A stretch of 64,000 bases of DNA from NCBI GenBank assembly GCA_963716115.1, contig CAVQSZ010000022.1, forward strand, positions 12,332-76,331, read 5' to 3'. The notes under the pieces are model-generated. The model saw nothing but the letters and a program-made list of their open reading frames with translations. It was not told the DNA's origin and did no database searches. Below are positions 35,727 to 43,862 of this stretch, one piece after another (within the stretch, counting starts at the first letter, position 1; every line of letters begins with the position of its first letter). The position numbers were made by a program, and so were the translations under genes. The DNA comes from AP-15 sp963716115. GTDB taxonomy: Bacteria > Pseudomonadota > Alphaproteobacteria > ATCC43930 > CGMCC-115725.

Positions 35727-36012
35727 AGACGGCGTCGGCGATCGCGGCGGGGCGAAGGAAAGGCTTGAGCGCGGCGCGGTTGACGACGTCGACCGGGCCG
35801 TCGAACAGACCGGCGATATGGTCCTTGAGGCCGGCATAGCCGAAGATCGTGACATGAGCCGCCGGGTCGAGATCGACGACGATGTCGATGTCGCTGTCGG
35901 GCCGGTTGTCGCCCCGCGCGCGCGAGCCGAACAGCGCGGCATGGCGCACGCCGCGCGCCCGCAGCGCCGTTTCGTTCTCGCGGAGCGTCGCCAGGATATC
36001 CTGCCGATCCAT
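35716..36012 (-). CDS. MntA-like minimal nucleotidyltransferase, putative antitoxin
   Basis: This 98-residue protein starts at the ATG complemented at 36010-36012 (MDRQDILATLRENE). The nucleotidyltransferase motif is FGSRARGDNRPDSDIDIVV with Gly29-Ser30 and the Asp41/Asp43 metal pair, followed by a third strand Asp in PVDVVN. MntA antitoxins adenylylate the Tyr of their HepT partner. The HepT-like gene follows with an 11-bp overlap. A REP pair (36047-36202) lies upstream. The operon order antitoxin then toxin is typical. Confidence 0.88.
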   Translation of the reverse strand: MDRQDILATLRENETALRARGVRHAALFGSRARGDNRPDSDIDIVVDLDPAAHVTIFGYAGLKDHIAGLFDGPVDVVNRAALKPFLRPAAIADAVYAF

Positions 36013-36046
36013 TTGTCCATGATAGCATGCCCGCGGCCGCCGGGCA

Positions 36047-36202
36047 GCAAGCGCAGGGCGGTTCTTGATCCGCCGGATCGGCGCCGCGGGTCGAGCGCGC
36101 CCCACGAGGCCCATATCGCCGGCGTCCGCGCCGGCAAGCGCAGGGCGGATCTTGATCCGCCATGACCGATCGGCGGGTTGAAACCCGCCCTACGGGATCG
36201 CC
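36047..36202. repeat. REP-like units upstream of the MntA/HepT pair
   Basis: Two units, at 36047-36080 (GGCGGTTCTTGATCCGCC) and 36135-36202 (GGCGGATCTTGATCCGCC then GGCGGGTTGAAACCCGCCC), share the AAGCGCAGG/AAGCGTAGG head of the RAYT-associated REPs. Confidence 0.75.
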
Positions 36203-36244
36203 GGCTTCGCCGTCCTCCGGCTCGTCGATGGCCGAATGTTCATT

Positions 36245-36535
36245 CGCATCCCTGCCCCCGAGTCGGGGGAACGTGCTTCAGCCCTTCGGGTTGTCGGCGC
36301 GTGCCCGCGTCTTCAACCGGCTCAATAATAGGATCGAGGACGCGGCGGATGAAGTATATTTGTTGGTTAAATTGTGTGAAATTTTTCGGCTCTGCCGCCA
36401 CGATCCCGCGGTGATCGGCCGTATCGACGGCGAGGAGCCGGCCGCGGGGAATGATGCCGGTTCGCGCGCTTCGCCCCTCACCCCGGCCCTCTCCCCGCAG
36501 GCGGGGCGAGGGAGCGCGGCGGTCGCTTACGGCGA
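36245..36535 (+). repeat. Long dispersed repeat, copy 3 of 3
   Basis: This is nearly identical to copy 1 over the first ~170 bases and to copy 2 over the last ~110 (CGAGGAGCCGGCCGCGGGG to the CCTCTCCCCGCAGGCGGGG hairpin). It therefore defines the full ~290-bp unit. It sits 3' of the HigA-like gene. Confidence 0.75.
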
Positions 36536-36557
36536 CGGTTTTCAAGCACCCTTCCGA

Positions 36558-36893
36558 TTACAATATCGCCTGGATGCCCTTGCGGCGAATGATGTTGAGG
36601 AGCGCCAGCGCCGGGCCGGTCGGCTGCTTGGCGCCGCGCTCCAGCTGCGATATGTAGCCGACGGTCAGGTTGAGGCAGCGGGCAAACACCGCCTGGCTCA
36701 GATTGGCCTGCTCGCGCAGCCGGCGGATTTCGTCGCCGGTCATCGGCTCGGCAGCCATGGCCGCCCCGGACCCGAGATGACGCAATGTGATCTTTTCGTG
36801 GGCCGCGGCATCGATGACCCCGGCGCGACGCATGTCGTCGGCGGTCTCGACCAACGCTCGGGTCAGGCGGCTAGGGCGCGTTTCCGTCGGCAT
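36558..36893 (-). CDS. HigA-like XRE-family antitoxin
   Basis: The start is the ATG complemented at 36891-36893 (MPTETRPSRLTRALVETADD), giving 111 residues. The C-terminal helix-turn-helix is MTGDEIRRLREQANLSQAVF...LNLTVGYISQLERGAKQPTGPAL, which is characteristic of the NadS/HigA-type antitoxins that follow a COG4737 toxin. It starts inside the end of the toxin frame (36871-37218). The reading frame is intact although the toxin is not. It normally binds and represses its own promoter and neutralises the mRNA-cleaving partner. Confidence 0.88.
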   Translation of the reverse strand: MPTETRPSRLTRALVETADDMRRAGVIDAAAHEKITLRHLGSGAAMAAEPMTGDEIRRLREQANLSQAVFARCLNLTVGYISQLERGAKQPTGPALALLNIIRRKGIQAIL

Positions 36894-37218
36894 CGGGTAT
36901 CTCCTGCAGGACTCCGTTTCGAGAGCGTGGGCGATGCGCACCGCGTCCGCGTCGAGCCATGCAGACCCGATCTCGCGCAACGTGACCAATTCGTCGGGCT
37001 CGATATTCTCCCGCTCGCGTTTGGTAGGCGATCGGCATGCGGTAGCCGCCGGAGCGGCCTTGGCCGGCCCGCGCAACCCGCTGCTTGATGATCCCGCCGC
37101 CGATATCGGCATCCACCAGACCCCGCTCGGCGCGATCGACAGCCGCGCACAGGCTGCGATCGGCGATCCGCTCCCGTCGTGCAAACCGCGCCAGCCACTT
37201 GGTTTTGAAGATCCGCAC
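36871..37218 (-). pseudogene. HigB/RelE-like toxin (COG4737 type), decayed
   Basis: From GTG 37218 the frame reads MRIFKTKWLARFARRERIAD, AVDRAERGLVDADIGGGIIK and GQGRSGGYRMPIAY, a clear COG4737 toxin start. After that, the conserved core strand usually present (an FxYGFAKN-type segment) is missing. The expected KRERENIEPDELVTLREIG lies in another frame, and the end GVLQEIPDADG returns to the first. A small internal deletion with a frame change near 37020-37030 and a second shift near 36915 explain this. The toxin is therefore most likely dead, whereas the antitoxin frame is preserved. Confidence 0.75.
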
Positions 37219-37237
37219 ACGCCATCCTCAGGTCAAA

Positions 37238-37264
37238 ACTATAGCACTGTGGCCTATAATTCAA
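37238..37264 (-). promoter_or_regulatory. Possible promoter of the HigBA-like operon
   Basis: On the minus strand TTGAAT (37264-37259) and TATAGT (37243-37238) could form -35 and -10 boxes, but the spacer is only 15 bp. The segment GAATTATAGGCCACAGTGC is unusually AT-rich for this window and ends about 20 bp before the toxin start. A TGAGGA ribosome binding site lies before the GTG. Confidence 0.35.
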
Positions 37265-37433
37265 GGCCGGGCCCGCAATCCGACGGCAGCGGCGCCGCCC
37301 GACCGCGATTGGCGCCGGCAGAGGATCATGGAGGCCGAGCGACACGGCGAGCCCTCGCCCGTTGCGCGCGCGCAACCCTGTCGTGGCGATTTGCCGGCTG
37401 GTTTCCCGGCGCGGCCTTGCTTAACTAGACGGT

Positions 37434-37967
37434 ATGAGCGGGCTCGCCCTGGGGCATGGGCTTTCCTTCGCCGATCTTTACGACCGCGACGGGCTGGTGC
37501 GGCTCGACCGCGCCTTTGTCGGGCATCTGGCGGCGGGCGAGGTCGGGCTGCACGACCGGCTGATGGCGGCGCGCGCCGATCCCGACGGGCTCGCAGCCGG
37601 GACCGAGTCGGACCTCGTCGTCGATCTGGCGCCGCACCTCGAGGATTTTCTCGGGCATTTGTTCGGGATCGCCGCCGAGGTCAGCGGAATTGCAGGCGCG
37701 GCATCACGAATTGGCGCCGCTTTATTCGGTCAAGCGCCTGTTTGTCCAGCGCCGCGCGGTCAAGGGGGTCAGGGAGGCCGACGCCGCGGCGCTCGACGGG
37801 CCGGGCCTCGCCTGTGAGCTCGACGCGCTGACCGATGGCCCTCTCGCCAGTGTTGCGGATCTGGGAACGGCGCTACGCCGGGCACGTCGCGCGCTGGCTC
37901 GACGACGAGGCGGCGAACGAAGCGGCGCTCGATCTGGCGCAGCGCTACGCCGCCTGGGCCACGCTTG
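37434..37967 (+). pseudogene. N-terminal part of the large FAD/Fe-S oxidoreductase, three frameshifts
   Basis: This segment starts at ATG 37434 (MSGLALGHGLSFADLYDRDGLVRLD), continues VDLAPHLEDFLGHLFGIAAEV, and then needs a +1 shift at ~37686 to read QARHHELAPLYSVKRLFVQRRAVK. It needs another at ~37861 to read ERRYAGHVARWLDDEAANE, and a third at ~37965 to join SPEGRRKHRGGVLFK of the downstream frame. Each is explained by one inserted base. The joined sequence is continuous and protein-like, so the true gene is 37434-40943 (about 1170 residues). The three insertions fall within 280 bp. Confidence 0.8.
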
Positions 37968-40943
37968 TCGCCCGAGGGCCGCCGGAAGCATCGCGGCGGC
38001 GTCTTGTTCAAGATCCCGCGCCGGCTCGACATGGAGCATCTGGTCGCGGTCGAGACCGTCGAGCGTCATGGCGTGACGATGCTGCGCCTGCCGGAAGAGG
38101 AATGGCGCCGCCGCGAAGGCTTTGCGCTGACCGACGCCGGCGCCGACCTCACCGGCGCGCTCGACCAGGCGAATTACTGCATCTGGTGCCACAACCAGGG
38201 CAAGGACAGCTGCTCGAAGGGGCTCAAGGAAAAGGACGGGAAATTCAAGAAGAGCGTCTTCGGCGTCACCCTCGCCGGCTGCCCGCTCGAAGAGAAGATT
38301 TCGGAGATGAATTTGGTCAAGGCGCGCGGCAACAGCCTCGGCGCGCTGGCCATCGTCGCCGTCGACAACCCGCTCTGCGCCGCCACCGGCCACCGCATCT
38401 GCAACGACTGCATGAAGGCCTGCATCTATCAGCGGCAGGAGCCGGTCGACATCCCGCAGGTCGAGACCCGCACCCTGAAGGACGTGCTGGGGCTGCCCTG
38501 GGGCTTCGAGATCTATTCGCTCCTGACCCGGTGGAACCCGCTCAATATCCGCCGGCCGCTGCCCAAGCCCGCGAGCGGCAGGAAGGCGCTGGTGGTCGGG
38601 CTCGGGCCGGCCGGCTTCACCCTGGCGCACCATCTGTTGAACGACGGCCATTTCATCGCCGCGGTCGACGGGCTGAAGATCGAGCCGCTGCCGGTCGAAT
38701 TGTCCGGGGTGGCGGCGGATGGCGGACGCCATCCGTTCCGCCCGGTCCGCGACATCGCGAGCCTCGTCGACGGGCTCGACGACCGGGTCATGGCCGGCTT
38801 CGGCGGGGTCGCCGAATACGGCATCACGGTGCGCTGGGACAAGAATTTCCTCAAAATCGTGCGCCTGCTGCTCGAGCGCCGGGCGGCCTTCGCGATGTAT
38901 GGCGGGGTGCGCTTCGGCGGCACGATGACGATCGACAGCGCCTTCGGCTTGGGCTTCGACCATGTGGCGCTGTGCGCCGGGGCCGGGCGGCCGACCGTGA
39001 TCGCGATGCCGAACGGGCTGGCGCCGGGGGTGCGGCAGGCCTCGGATTTTCTGATGGCGCTGCAATTAACGGGTGCGGCGAAGACCGACAGCATCGCCAA
39101 TCTGACCGTGCGGCTGCCGGTGGTGGTGATCGGCGGCGGGTTGACCGCGATCGACACCGCGACCGAGTCGCTCGCCTACTACCCGGTCCAGGTCGAGAAG
39201 TTCCTATCCCGATACGAGACCTTGGCCGCCGAGCGCGGCGAGGATGCGGTGAGCGCCGAGTGGAGCCCGGCCGAGCGCGAGACCGCCGCCGAATTCATCG
39301 CCCATGGCCGCGCAATCCGCGCCGAGCGCGCGGCCGCCCGCCATCAGGGCCGCGCGCCGCGGCTCGTCGAGCTGCTCGACGGCTGGGGCGGGGTGACGAT
39401 CGCCTACCGCCGCCGCCTGATCCAATCGCCGAGCTACACCCTCAACCACGAGGAGGTGGCCAAGGCGATGGAGGAGGGCATCCGCTTTGCCGAATTGCTG
39501 ACCCCGGTCGCGGTCGAGGTCGATCGCTGGGGCCAAGCGGCGGCGCTGCGCCTGACCCGGCCGGCGGCCGGTCCGGATGAGCCGGCGGAGGAGGCGGCAT
39601 TGCCGGCGCGCACGATCCTGGTCGCCGCCGGCACCCAGCCGAACACGGTGCTGGCGCGCGAGGACCCGGACAACATCACGCTCGACGGCCGCTATTTCCG
39701 CGCGCTCGACGAGGACGGCGACCCGGCCGCGCCGGAGCGGGTGGCGAAACCGGCCGCGGTGCGGGTGCTGACCCATCTGCGCCCCGACGGCCGCGCGGTC
39801 AGCTTCTTCGGCGACCTGCATCCGAGCTTTTCCGGCAACGTCGTCAAGGCGATGGGCGGCGCCACCTTGGGCTACCCGGTGGTCAGCCGGATGCTGGCGC
39901 GGCTCGCGCCTTCGCTCCCTTCGCCGGCCGGGCTGCGGGCGCGGCTCGACGACGAATTGCGCGCCCGCGTGCGCGACGTGATCCGCCTGACGCCCAGGAT
40001 CATCGAGATCGTGGTCAAGGCCCCGATGGCGGCGCGCGCCTTCCAGCCCGGCCAGTTCTACCGGCTGCAGAATTACGAGACCCTGGCGCCGCGGGTCGAC
40101 GGCACGACCCTGGCGATGGAGGGGCTGGCCTTGACCGGCGCCGCGGTCGACCGCGAGCAGGGCCTCTTATCGACGATCGTCCTCGAGATGGGCGGCTCCT
40201 CCGACCTCTGCGCGCTGTTGCAGCCGGGCGAGCCGGTGATCCTGATGGGGCCTACGGGCACGCCGACCGAGACGCCCGCGGGCGAGACCGTGCTGCTGGT
40301 CGGCGGCGGGCTCGGCAATGCGGTGCTGTTCTCGATCGCCGCGGCGCTGCGCGCGCAAGGCTCGCGGGTGCTCTATTTCGCCGGCTACAAGACGATCGAG
40401 GACCGCTACAAGGTCGAGGATATCGAGGCCGCCGCCGATTGCGTCGTTTGGTGCTGCGACGAAGCGCCGGGCTTTGTTCCGGGGCGGCCGCAGGACCGCA
40501 GCTTTGTCGGCAACATCGTCGCGGCGATCGCCGCCTACGGCGCGGGTGATCTGGGGCCGGCGGCGATCCCGCTCGACGCGGTCGACCGCATCGTCGCGAT
40601 CGGCTCGGACGGCATGATGAACGCGGTCGCCGAGGCGCGCCGCGCCGCGCTCGCCGCGTATTTCCGGCCCGGCCACCGGGCGATCGCCTCGATCAACGCG
40701 CCGATGCAGTGCATGATGAAGGAGATCTGCGCGCAGTGCCTGCAGCGCCACCGCGACCCGGTGACCGGCGCCGAGACCGTGGTGTTCTCCTGCTTCAACC
40801 AGGACCAGGAGATGGACCAGGTCGATTTCGCCGCGCTGCGCCACCGCCTGTCGCAGAACGGCGCCCAGGAGAAATTGACCAAGCTCTGGGTCGACCGCTG
40901 CCTGCGCCGCCTCGGCCGGCGCCCGGCGATGGCGGCAGAGTGA
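37965..40943 (+). CDS. Large FAD-dependent Fe-S oxidoreductase with ferredoxin reductase-like C-terminus
   Basis: This 992-codon open frame (first codon TTG 37965) is the bulk of the protein. Near its N-terminus lie Cys motifs CIWCHNQGKDSCSKG, GCPLEEKISEMN and ICNDCMKACIYQ. Next comes a glutamate synthase small chain-like FAD/NAD domain (ALVVGLGPAGFTLAHHL; VVVIGGGLTAIDTATE; TILVAAGTQPNTVL). Then comes a ferredoxin:NADP reductase-like domain (ARAFQPGQFYRLQNY; TVLLVGGGLGNAVLFSIAAAL). A final Cys cluster is CMMKEICAQCLQR, and CFNQDQEMDQVD follows. The order resembles sulfide dehydrogenase/NADPH:acceptor oxidoreductases but is much longer. It is cytoplasmic. The substrate is unknown. Confidence 0.85.
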   Translation: MSPEGRRKHRGGVLFKIPRRLDMEHLVAVETVERHGVTMLRLPEEEWRRREGFALTDAGADLTGALDQANYCIWCHNQGKDSCSKGLKEKDGKFKKSVFGVTLAGCPLEEKISEMNLVKARGNSLGALAIVAVDNPLCAATGHRICNDCMKACIYQRQEPVDIPQVETRTLKDVLGLPWGFEIYSLLTRWNPLNIRRPLPKPASGRKALVVGLGPAGFTLAHHLLNDGHFIAAVDGLKIEPLPVELSGVAADGGRHPFRPVRDIASLVDGLDDRVMAGFGGVAEYGITVRWDKNFLKIVRLLLERRAAFAMYGGVRFGGTMTIDSAFGLGFDHVALCAGAGRPTVIAMPNGLAPGVRQASDFLMALQLTGAAKTDSIANLTVRLPVVVIGGGLTAIDTATESLAYYPVQVEKFLSRYETLAAERGEDAVSAEWSPAERETAAEFIAHGRAIRAERAAARHQGRAPRLVELLDGWGGVTIAYRRRLIQSPSYTLNHEEVAKAMEEGIRFAELLTPVAVEVDRWGQAAALRLTRPAAGPDEPAEEAALPARTILVAAGTQPNTVLAREDPDNITLDGRYFRALDEDGDPAAPERVAKPAAVRVLTHLRPDGRAVSFFGDLHPSFSGNVVKAMGGATLGYPVVSRMLARLAPSLPSPAGLRARLDDELRARVRDVIRLTPRIIEIVVKAPMAARAFQPGQFYRLQNYETLAPRVDGTTLAMEGLALTGAAVDREQGLLSTIVLEMGGSSDLCALLQPGEPVILMGPTGTPTETPAGETVLLVGGGLGNAVLFSIAAALRAQGSRVLYFAGYKTIEDRYKVEDIEAAADCVVWCCDEAPGFVPGRPQDRSFVGNIVAAIAAYGAGDLGPAAIPLDAVDRIVAIGSDGMMNAVAEARRAALAAYFRPGHRAIASINAPMQCMMKEICAQCLQRHRDPVTGAETVVFSCFNQDQEMDQVDFAALRHRLSQNGAQEKLTKLWVDRCLRRLGRRPAMAAE

Positions 40944-41095
40944 GCGAATATATAGGTTCTTCGCTTGTATTTCCCGTATGAAAACGCTGCCTCCGTACAT
41001 TCCATTAAATCGCGATATTGAATCTTATCCTAAAGAATTATCTGAATAAAATAAAGGTAAAATCAAAGTGATAATTGCCGCAAAACGAGACAATG
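40944..41095. other. AT-rich junction downstream of the oxidoreductase
   Basis: About 150 bp here is much richer in A and T than its surroundings (for example ATTGAATCTTATCCTAAAGA). It ends where the truncated Uma2 frame loses similarity to its paralogue (~41094). It looks like a scar of inserted or deleted DNA. The last 50 codons of neither neighbour extend into it convincingly. Confidence 0.45.
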
Positions 41096-41279
41096 GCCGC
41101 CGGCTCCGCAAGGCCGCATCGATCCTGGACGCGAGCCGAACCGCCAGGATGCGGTGCGCCTCGGCCGGCGGCGCCATCGACACCGGGAACCCGTCGATCA
41201 GCTCCCAGCGTCTGTCGTTGCCGTCGTCCCGGCGCAGGAGTTCGGCGAGGGACATGCGCTTGGCGGCGAGTTCGCTCAT
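41025..41279 (-). pseudogene. Truncated Uma2-family (DUF820) protein
   Basis: This 84-codon frame starts with a 4-bp overlap (ATGA) with the intact Uma2 gene upstream. It begins MSELAAKRMSLAELLRRDDGNDRRWELIDGFPVSMAPPAEAHRIL, closely matching its neighbour (MSELAARPMSLDEFLRWDDG). The similarity stops after LRSRRPL at ~41094, and the frame runs into the AT-rich junction. All predicted PD-(D/E)XK catalytic residues are missing, so it is a remnant of a tandem duplicate. Confidence 0.8.
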
Positions 41280-41848
41280 CGCGGCTCACCGCTTTCGATG
41301 CCGTCGTAGAGCTCGGCCAACGGCGCCTCGATGCCCGCCGAACGAAGGCGAAGAACCGCGGACCCGCCCTGCACCAGCTCGGTCAGCCAGCGGTCGCCCT
41401 CCCGCCGCAACAGCTCGGCATAGACGCTCTCGGAATCGATCAGCAGGATCTCCTCCACACTGCCGATGCCGCGGTACAGCGGCGCCTTGACGCGCCGGTC
41501 GCGCCGCTCGGTTCCGGGAGACAGGATCTCGACGATCAGGATCGGGTCCCTGACCAGCTGCTCGCCTCTCTCATAGGGTCGACAGGTGACGGCGATGTCG
41601 GCGACGTAAAAGCTGTCGTCGCGGTCGGGCCGAGCGATCCCGGCCTCGGTTTGCGCCGCGCAGGGCCGCCGTGCTCGCAGCCCCGCATCGATCAGGCCCG
41701 CGAGCCGGGCGCAGAGGATGCCGTGCGCCCGCGCCGGCGGCGCCATCGCCAGCGGAACCCCGCCGACCAGCTCGTAACGCGTGTCGGTGCCGTCGTCCCA
41801 GCGCAGGAACTCGTCGAGAGACATGGGTCTGGCCGCGAGCTCGCTCAT
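41276..41848 (-). CDS. Uma2 family restriction endonuclease-like protein (DUF820)
   Basis: The start is the ATG complemented at 41846-41848 (MSELAARPMSLDEFLRWDDG), giving 190 residues. The protein has the Uma2 pattern: YELVGGVPLAMAPPARAHGIL, then FYVADIAVTCRP (the Asp), ILIVEILSPGTERRDRRVK (Glu and Lys) and YRGIGSVEEILLID, consistent with a PD-(D/E)XK nuclease fold. Uma2 genes are highly multiplied in some bacteria and of unclear role. It lies just after the ABC exporter gene on the same strand (17 bp) and overlaps its truncated copy. Confidence 0.88.
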   Translation of the reverse strand: MSELAARPMSLDEFLRWDDGTDTRYELVGGVPLAMAPPARAHGILCARLAGLIDAGLRARRPCAAQTEAGIARPDRDDSFYVADIAVTCRPYERGEQLVRDPILIVEILSPGTERRDRRVKAPLYRGIGSVEEILLIDSESVYAELLRREGDRWLTELVQGGSAVLRLRSAGIEAPLAELYDGIESGEPR

Positions 41849-41865
41849 GAGAGCCCTGATATAAG

Positions 41866-43731
41866 CTATTCGGCGGCGGCGTCGAGGCCGCCCGCCGGCG
41901 CGGGCTGCAGGAACCCGCCCGACTGGCGCCGCCACAGCCGCGCATAGGTGCCGTCGGCGGCGAGGAGCTGCGCGTGCGTGCCCTCCTCGACGATGCGGCC
42001 CTGGTCGAGCACCACGAGGCGGTCGAGCCGCGCGATCGTCGACAGGCGGTGGGCGATGGCGATCACCGTGCGCCCGCGCATCAGGCTTTCGAGCTGCTCC
42101 TGGATCGCCGCCTCGACCTCGGAATCGAGCGAGGAGGTGGCCTCGTCGAGAACCAGGATCGGCGCGTCCTTCAGGATCACCCGGGCGAGGGCGACGCGCT
42201 GGCGCTGGCCACCCGACAGCTTGACCCCGCGCTCGCCGACATGGGCGTCAAAGCCGCGCCGCCCGTTCCAATCCTCCAGGGTCTCGATGAATTCGAGCGC
42301 ATGCGCCTGCGCCGCCGCCCGCCGCACCTCCCATTCGCTCGCCCGCGGCCGGCCGTAGCGGATGTTGTCGCTGATCGAGCGGTGCAGCAGCGAGGTGTCC
42401 TGCGTCACCATCGCGATATGGGCGCGCAGGCTCTCCTGCGTGACCCGGGCGATGTCCTGGCCGTCGATCAGGATGCGGCCGCTCTCGATGTCGTAAAAGC
42501 GCAGCAGCAGGTTAACGAGCGTCGACTTGCCGGCGCCCGAAGGCCCGACGAGGCCGACCCGCTCGCCGGGCTTGACCGCGAGGTCGATCCCGTGCAGCAC
42601 GCCCCTGGCGGTGCCGTAGCCGAAGCGCACATCCTCGAACCGCACCGCGCCGCGGTCGACCCGCAATGGCGCGGCGTCGGGACTGTCGGTCATCTGCCGC
42701 GGCACCGCGATCGAGCGCATGCCCTCCTGCACGACGCCGATATTCTCGAAGATCGTGGTCACGTTCTGCGCCACCCAGCCGGCGATGCTGGCGATGTGCC
42801 AGGTCAGCGGCAGCGCCATCGCGACGGTGCCGACCGCGATCCGCCCGTCGCTCCACAGCCAGATCGCGGCCCCGCCGGTGCCGACCACCATCATCGCGTT
42901 GAGTGTGGCGAGGGCGAAGCCGAGGAGCGTCATCAGCCGCAGCTGGCGGCGATGCGCCTCGGTCAAATCGTCCATCGCCTCGCGGACAAAGGCGTCCTCG
43001 TCGCGCGGCCGGGCGAAAAGCTTGACCGTCGAGATGTTGGTGTAGGCGTCGACGACGCGGCCGGCCAACGTAGAACGCGTCTCCGACATGCGCCGCGAGC
43101 GGGTGCGCAGCTGCGGCACGAACCAGCGCAGCAGCACCGCGTAGCCGACGAACCATAAGAGCACCGGGATCGCGAGCCGCGCGTCGCTCGACGCCAGCAG
43201 CATGATCGCGCCGCCGCCGTAGACGAGGATGTACCAGACGGCGTTGGTGGCCGAAACGAGGCTCTCGCGCAGGGCCGGCCCCGTCTGCATGACCCGGTTG
43301 GCGATGCGGCCGGCGAAGTCGTTCTGAAAGAAGGTCCAGCTCTGCCGCACCACGTGCCAATGGCTCTGCCAGCGCACGAGGTTCGAGAAGCCGGGGATGA
43401 TCGCCTGGTTGGTGATCAAATTCTGCGCCAGCATCGCCAGCGGCCGCGCCACGATCATGACGAAGGCCATGCCGAGGAGCAGCGGCCACTCTTCGCCCAA
43501 GAGCGCGGCCGGCGAACGGCTCGAGACCAGCGTCACCACCCGGCCGACAAAGACCGGGATGAAGGTGTCGAGGACGGCGACGACAAAGCCGGCGACGAAG
43601 AGCGCTCCGACGAGACGGCGCACCTGGCGCGCGTGATGCCAGTAGAACGCCCCCAGCTCCGCCGGCGGCGGCGTGTCCGGCGGCAGGGCGGTCGGCTCGA
43701 GCAGGTTTTCGAAAAACCGGAACACGTGCAT
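41866..43731 (-). CDS. ABC exporter, fused permease-ATPase (MsbA/multidrug type)
   Basis: This 621-residue protein starts at the ATG complemented at 43729-43731 (MHVFRFFENLLEP). The transmembrane domain (about residues 35-330, six helices) has WTFFQNDFAGRIANRVMQTG, typical of type IV exporters. The ATPase carries the Walker A GLVGPSGAGKST near 398, Q-loop MVTQDTSLLH, signature LSGGQRQRVALARV, Walker B ILVLDEATSSLD and the switch His in IAHRLSTIARLD. It works as a homodimer or with a partner to export lipids or drugs. Nothing nearby indicates the substrate. Confidence 0.95.
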   Translation of the reverse strand: MHVFRFFENLLEPTALPPDTPPPAELGAFYWHHARQVRRLVGALFVAGFVVAVLDTFIPVFVGRVVTLVSSRSPAALLGEEWPLLLGMAFVMIVARPLAMLAQNLITNQAIIPGFSNLVRWQSHWHVVRQSWTFFQNDFAGRIANRVMQTGPALRESLVSATNAVWYILVYGGGAIMLLASSDARLAIPVLLWFVGYAVLLRWFVPQLRTRSRRMSETRSTLAGRVVDAYTNISTVKLFARPRDEDAFVREAMDDLTEAHRRQLRLMTLLGFALATLNAMMVVGTGGAAIWLWSDGRIAVGTVAMALPLTWHIASIAGWVAQNVTTIFENIGVVQEGMRSIAVPRQMTDSPDAAPLRVDRGAVRFEDVRFGYGTARGVLHGIDLAVKPGERVGLVGPSGAGKSTLVNLLLRFYDIESGRILIDGQDIARVTQESLRAHIAMVTQDTSLLHRSISDNIRYGRPRASEWEVRRAAAQAHALEFIETLEDWNGRRGFDAHVGERGVKLSGGQRQRVALARVILKDAPILVLDEATSSLDSEVEAAIQEQLESLMRGRTVIAIAHRLSTIARLDRLVVLDQGRIVEEGTHAQLLAADGTYARLWRRQSGGFLQPAPAGGLDAAAE

Positions 43732-43862
43732 TTGTCGATGCTATAGAGATTCCCGCCCCGATCGTGAAGCAAGTCCGTCGTCGCCGGGCACAATCGTCCG
43801 CGTCCGACCTCTTGTCGGACCCGAGCAGAACAGGCTGCCGGCGCAGCGGTGTCGCGGATGGA

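Noticed and set aside
35153..35768. Plus-strand open frames over the HepT/MntA pair
   Set aside because: Antisense shadows of two overlapping genes with clear family motifs.
33632..36202. CRISPR array suggested by regularly repeated palindromic units
   Set aside because: Units occur in alternating orientation with unequal spacers and shared spacer sequence, and no cas genes are present; they fit REP/BIME elements.
40944..41095. Possible integron attC or transposon end in the AT-rich patch
   Set aside because: No inverted ends or integrase were found.
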